A stretch of DNA of 64,000 nucleotides, taken from Cycas panzhihuaensis. Taxonomy: Eukaryota; Cycadophyta. The notes under the pieces were generated by a model. That model was not told where the DNA came from. It made no database searches and saw only the letters and a list, made by a program, of their open reading frames with translations. The stretch is taken from NCBI GenBank assembly GCA_023213395.1, contig CM041465.1:251479741-251543740 (forward strand). Direction: 5' to 3'. The translations under genes and the position numbers were made by a program. Shown in pieces: positions 58,971-64,000 of this stretch (position 1 is the first letter of the stretch; each line of letters opens with the position of its first letter).

Positions 58971-60557
58971 AGGGCAACTGCAAAGAAGCTTGGAATTAAA
59001 ATCGAACCAATAAATACATTCCAAGTGTCAATTGCAAATGGGAAAACAACACCATGCAGAGGATTCCGTAAAAAAATCAATTTACAAATGGGCAAATATT
59101 GCACAAACATATGTATGTTTGCAATGCAAATCGGCAGTGTGGATGTAGTATTGGGAATCCAGTGGCTTCCAACTTTGGGTAATATAGTCATTAATTATCT
59201 GACCAGATTTAAGTGCTTTTGCTAGGGAGGACGTAAGTATCGATTGGAGGCACCAACAACGCCACCAATACAACTGGTCTCATCACACCGAATGGAGAAG
59301 CTCCTCAGGAAAAACCCATTAGCATACATTATGACATGCTGTAAGGTTGAAATCAAGGATATCCCCCAGAGATTCAACAAAGTATAGAAGTCTACAAGAC
59401 AGCATTCAGAACACATGAAGGCCTATTCGAATTTAGGGTAATGCCATTTGGATTAACAAACGCGCCAGCAACATTTCAGAGCACCATGAATGATATCTTT
59501 AGGCAAGTGCTACGCAAATTCGTGTTAATTTTCTTTGATGATATCTTAATCTATAGTAAGACATGGGAAGAGCATCTAGAACATTTGAAAACTGTTTTTG
59601 AAATTTTGCGCGATAATCAATTCTTTGCCAACAAGAAGAAATGCTTGTTTACAAAGGAAGAACTAGAGTATTTAGGCCATATCATAAGTAGAGAAGGTAT
59701 AAGGATTGACCCAAAGAAGATACAAGCAATTGTCAATTGGCCAACCCTAACAAATGTTACAGTAGTTTGAGGATTCTTGGGGACAACAGGGTTTGTTAGG
59801 AAGTTCATAAAGGGTTATGCACACCTAACAGTGCCACTCATAGATTTAACAAAGAAAGACGTATTTGCTTGGAACCTAAAAGCAGAAGAAGCTTTTGGTG
59901 ATCTTAAGGAGGCCATAGTAACAGCTCCCGTTTTAGCAACACCAAGATGACACCATTCCAGGCTCTTTACGGATACCAATCGTCGTCTCTATTGACATGG
60001 AATGGATCATCCCAGGTCCAAGCTGTCCAAGAACACCAAAAGAAAATGGAAGACATGGTTAGAATTCTTAAAGATAATTTAGCGATGGAAAGTAACAAAA
60101 TGAAGTAGCAAGCAGATGCGCAGCGATCGGAAAGGAGCTTCCAAAAAGATGATTGAGTCTTCCTCTGGTTGCAACCATACAAACAAACATCATTGAGCAA
60201 GACGAAGACACAAAGCTCGCTCCTCGATATTTTGGACCATATCAAATACTTGATAGAATCAAGGAAGTAGCCTACAAACTTAAGTTACCGCCAACAAGCA
60301 TGATCCATGATACTTTTCATGTTTCATGCCCGAAGAAAAAGATCGGCGACAAAATAGTACCACAAACATCTTTGCCAGAACTCAATGAAGGACAGATTAT
60401 GCTAGAACCAGAAGGGATACTCCAAATTCACACTAGGCAACTTCGAACAAGACAAGTCAAAGAGTACCTCATAAAATGACAGACATTGGATACAGAAGAC
60501 GCGACATGGGAGTCAGACGAATGGATACAACAATTTCCAAAGCTACCAATGCTTTGA
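58971..60557 (+). pseudogene. Element K pol remnant: RT fragment, integrase end, chromodomain
   Basis: The protease end (NFINRATAKKLGIKIEPINT) continues to 59390, where a deletion joins it to reverse transcriptase at VYKTAFRTHEGLFEF-type sequence. MPFGLTNAPATFQSTMND and FVLIFFDDILIYSKT follow. A TGA at 59768-59770 is shared with B. A second deletion near 59945 joins LATP to the integrase end (KMTPFQALYGYQ). The tail keeps [20 protein letters not shown] and a chromodomain start VKEYLIK, then TGA where B has TGG. Confidence 0.92.
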
Positions 60558-60586
60558 GGGCAAAGCATTTTTTCAAGGGGGGGACT

Positions 60587-61104
60587 TGTTGCGTTCCAGG
60601 AAAACCCTCTCTTTAGGGGCCTGCCAGCCGACTTAAACCCCCAAAAATGAGCGCAGGAATATTAGTTGACCAGTAAGCCAGTCTTCTGGCCAACTTCATT
60701 AATGGTTCACTCTTAGTGAACCGTCCTAATTCTGGCCGATTTTAAGCAGGATAATAATTGACCATTATAAATAGGGATCAAAGCCCTCATTTTGGATCAT
60801 CACTTTGGTTGGATCTCTTCCACATTTTTGGCTCTAGGGATACAGTTGGCTCGGCCTTTTGGCCTGAGATATTTGGAGGATTCCTGCCTTGAAGGGCAAG
60901 TGTTCAGTAAGGATATTCTGTTGTATATTTTTGGACAATATATTACCTTTATTTATATTATTTCCATTACTTATTTTGGTGTTTATGGTGAATTTTCAAT
61001 ATTCATTATTATTTGAGATTGAGGAGATCTGTTTGAGCCTATATTAGACCAGTATTTGTGAATCTTTGTGTTATTTCTTAATTAAGTTAAAAGCTTCCGC
61101 TACA
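60587..61104 (+). repeat. Element K 3' LTR
   Basis: 518 bp, preceded by a run of G (60577-60583). It lacks a short piece present in the other three LTRs, between two copies of TATTTTTG. Confidence 0.95.
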
Positions 61105-62273
61105 AACTCAAATTTAACTTTACAGAAAGTATTAAATCCACTTTACTCTAATTCACGTCTGCGGATTTCAATTAGATTTCATCCAATTAAATTTGATTTG
61201 AAACTTTGAAAAAATATAGCCCTAACTTCAAAAATCAAACCTGCGAACAATTACTTCTCTAAAAATCTTTTCTTCCTCGTTATCAGTGAAGGATGGGCGG
61301 CCATCTAACTAGAGATGATCCATGTGTCATTGAGGGTCAATTTCTCCACTATTGTAGAACTTGTCATTCATGGTTGCATCCTACGGCTCCTTCTCCTTCT
61401 AGCTGTTTGCATTTCCACACAGATTCCTATTTTCACATTTCGCCATTGAGCATTTCTCATCTCTATATCTAAAGTGCGTCTTCATTAGCAGCTTCCTCAC
61501 GGTTGGGCGAGTATCCTTTTATGCATGGACCTGGGCGCAAGTGTCATAGAGGCGACTCCTCAACTTATCATCTTCATGGCAGGCAATCACTTTGCATCTA
61601 GCTGTAAACCCTACAAATAGGTGGGCGTCTCCTTCGTGGCACCTCTTTACACACTACTACATATCCATGGCTGGGCACGTCTCAAGAGGCATCCTCCTCC
61701 TTGCAAGATCTCGTCTACACATGATTTTCTCCTCATGGAAATGGGTAGCCACAAACCATCTTTGTGAGCAGTCTCTATATCAGTATAATTGGTTGCCTCC
61801 CTTCACAACTATGATCAACTATCTTCTTTCATTCCATATAGCCAGACAACCATTCTTTAGGGTTTCATCTCATCGGCCTCTGCGTCTAAGCAAGCATGCA
61901 ACTATCACTCCTTTACATAGTCACCAACTACATACATTATAGCTAGGGTTTCATTTATCACATAGTTGAAAAACAGAGGAAATAGGAACCAAAAGGGTAT
62001 CAAACAGATGACAAATGGAACCAAACAAGTTCTTTGGTGACGGATTCACAATGGCACATCAACGAGCTGAAAAACAGAACATCATATCATTTGCATCTAT
62101 GCATGCATGCAAGATCTCCTCTCAACTGTACCCAGGGTTTTACCAAAAACTCTATGCATGCAAGGTTTATTCATGGCATAATTTCTCTAGAGAAACAATT
62201 TACATAGACTTGGTAATTGACTTCAAATTTCACTAGTCAAAGTCTCAATGATTTTCAACACATGTTAAATTCA
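61105..62273. other. Between K and L, no recognised gene
   Basis: Begins with the right AACTC target copy of K. A 116-codon plus-strand frame at 61592-61942 has no domain I recognise, and nothing around it resembles a promoter or splice pattern. I regard it as chance. Confidence 0.45.
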
Positions 62274-62466
62274 TGAGACAAAAAAGTGATGTGAAGGTAA
62301 CTTGTATTGCAGTGAGACAATGTCTCCTTAAATATACATAAATTACAATTTGATTTGTAACCAACTCTCCAGAGCATGACACATGGCAGACAAAAAGAGG
62401 GAGTTACAAAGAAGGGTTTATAACATTACCCTTTTAATAACTAGGATATAACATTATACTTTAACA
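62274..62466 (-). repeat. Element L 3' LTR
   Basis: About 193 bp. The right edge is sharp: AACATTAAGAGAGGG precedes TGTTAAAG on the minus strand. The left edge (TGAGACA on the plus strand) is chosen by TG/CA ends and length similar to A and D. Confidence 0.65.
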
Positions 62467-62479
62467 CCCTCTCTTAATG

Positions 62480-64000
62480 TTATATCCTCTTTCAGACCTA
62501 TCTTATTTCTAAGAATTTAAAACCTATCTTTTCCAAGAGGCTTCGTCAATAAATTTGTAACTTGTGCTGATGTAGGACAATATGTCAAATCAATTTCTTT
62601 ATTTTGAACTTTCTCCCTTATGAAATGATGATGTACTTCTATGTGTTTTGTTCTTGCATGAAGAATTGGGTTCTTGGTCAGCTTGATTGCACTCTAATTG
62701 TCACAATTCAAAGTTGTTGTTATATATTGTTGTTGATCCAGATTTGCTAGAAGTTGTCTTAACCATGTTGCTTTGCTTCTGGCACTCACTGCAGATTTGT
62801 ATTTAGCCTCTATTGAAGACAATGCAATGGTAGTTTGTCTTTCACTACTCCAAGAGATTGCTGCTGACCCAAGATAGAAGCAATAATCACTTATGAACTT
62901 TCTTTGCTCTTTGTCTCCTACCTAGTCAGAGTCGTAGAACCCTGACAACTTTGTTGAATTTTCCCTCTGATAGATCAATTTTAGATCAATTGTTCTCTTA
63001 AAATACCTTAATATTCTTCTGGCAGCTTTTCAGTGTTTTATTTTGGGTTCTTGCATGTATCTCGAAACTAGACATATTGAATATGATATGTTTGGTTTAG
63101 TTAAAGTGGGATAGATTAGACTCCCAATTAATTGCCTGTACAGAGTTGCATTGGCTAAGGGTTCTTTTTCATCTATGATCAGTTTGCAGTTTACCTCCAT
63201 AGGTGTTGCACATGGATTGCATTTTTCCATCTCGAATTTAACTAATAAGTCTTTAATGTATTTGCTTTGGGATAGAGTGATTGAGTTCTCTAGTTGACTG
63301 ACTTCCAATCCCAGATAATAGCTTAGAAGACCCAAATCTATCATTTCAAATTCCCTTTCTAGTTGTTTATTCAAGTTTTTGATCGAGTCGCCATCGTTCC
63401 CTGTGAGTATCATATCATCTACATAAACTACAACTATGGTGATTAGTTCATTTCTTCTCTTTACATATAGGCTTGAATCAAAGTTGGAGCATCTGAAGCC
63501 ATTCTGACATAAGCGTTTATCTAATTTTCCATACCAAGCTCGAGGGCTTGTTTTAAGCCATGCAATGCCTTCTTCAATTTATAAACCATGTGTTCCTGTC
63601 CTTCTTTGATGTACCCTTCTGGTTGAGCCATGTAGACTTCCTCTTCTAGCTCTCTATTTAGGAAAGCACTTTTAACATCTAAATGAAATATTTTCCAGTT
63701 TTGTTGAGTGGCCAAGGCAATAATTGTTCTCACTGTATCCAATTTGGCTATAGGAGAAAATGTTTCTTCAAAATCTACTCCAATTGTCTGTGTATAGCCT
63801 TTGGCAACAAGTCTGGCCTTGTACTTTTCAATTTTTCTGTCTGCCCCTTTTTTGACTCTATAAACCCATTTACAGTTAACCATAGGTTTATTGGGCAATA
63901 GCTCAACTAATTCCCATGTCTGATTTTGGCAATTGATTGCATTTCTGAATCCATTGTTGTTCTCCATTCCGGTTGATCTTTTGCTTCTTGAAATGATTGA
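62480..64000 (-). pseudogene. Element L reverse transcriptase and RNase H (broken, partial)
   Basis: From 63967: [60 protein letters not shown] with the first catalytic aspartate, and YKLKKALHGLKQA, then a frameshift. From 63413: MILTGNDGDSIKNLNKQLER, YLGLEVSQLENSITLSQSKY and LYRQLIGSLIYPTLTKPNIS. RNase H near 62940-62890 reads GFYDSD*VGDK, with TAG where tryptophan (TGG) is usual. Confidence 0.9.

Larger units (their letters stand above)
57005..61104 (+). mobile_element. Element K: internally deleted sister of B, TSD AACTC
   Basis: A plus-strand gypsy chromovirus of 4.1 kb, flanked exactly by AACTC (57000-57004 and 61105-61109). LTRs are 541 and 518 bp. It aligns with B throughout but lacks about 0.4 kb (linker to early reverse transcriptase) and about 1.2 kb (RNase H to integrase core). 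Its primer site TGGTATCAGAGC (57548-57559) is perfect where B's has decayed. It cannot move unaided. Confidence 0.96.
62274..64000 (-). mobile_element. Element L: Ty1/copia element, 3' part, runs off the window
   Basis: A minus-strand copia element with the 3' LTR at 62274-62466, a purine tract, RNase H and reverse transcriptase. The rest lies beyond 64000. The LTR opening (TGTTAAAGTATAATG) and the protein place it near A and D. Confidence 0.88.

Noticed and set aside
61592-61942. A 116-codon plus-strand frame as a host gene
   Set aside because: No recognisable domain, no neighbouring exons or promoter, and composition like the surrounding sequence.

Overview
This window is plant nuclear DNA made almost entirely of nested LTR retrotransposons. 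The evidence is Ty1/copia and Ty3/gypsy polyproteins with plant-type motifs (SGASxHMT, YVDD, DSDWAGD, a C-terminal chromodomain), LTRs with TG...CA ends, and primer sites matching the 3' end of initiator tRNA-Met. I found no convincing host gene, rRNA, tRNA or CRISPR array. The sequence is AT-rich, and the density of decayed, nested elements fits a large, repeat-rich land-plant genome, perhaps a gymnosperm. The species cannot be named from this.

Layout, with letters used below. A (925-11842, copia, minus) contains B (4140-9863, gypsy chromovirus, plus). C (about 12652-23435, copia, plus, 5' LTR not seen) contains D (14331-19510, copia, plus, target duplication CAAAT) and a minus-strand solo LTR (21850-22402, target duplication ATAAG). 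E (27188 to about 29775, copia, plus) is truncated. F (from 29847, gypsy, minus) contains G (30847-42454, gypsy, minus, target duplication TAAAT) and H (45916-54239, copia, minus, target duplication ATCCT). J (about 55000-56560, minus) is a gag-bearing copia relic. K (57005-61104, gypsy, plus, target duplication AACTC) is an internally deleted sister of B. L (62274 to beyond 64000, copia, minus) runs off the window. Stretches 1-924, 11843-12651, 23436-27187 and 61105-62273 hold nothing I recognise.

Most coding regions are dead. Where B and K can be compared, most unshared premature stops are C-to-T or G-to-A changes (CAG, CAA, CGA or TGG to stop), as expected from decay of methylated cytosines. 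H is the best preserved: its gag frame is open for 396 codons, and a single missing base breaks the gag-pol frame inside the protease active site.

The most unusual element is G. It has four tandem zinc-knuckle sites in gag, a second gag-like domain between protease and reverse transcriptase, a 556-bp segment of pol present three times in tandem, a frame of about 380 codons after integrase, and LTRs crowded with GTAC motifs. These features are the best candidates for something not yet described. The exact 556-bp triplication may instead be an assembly error.
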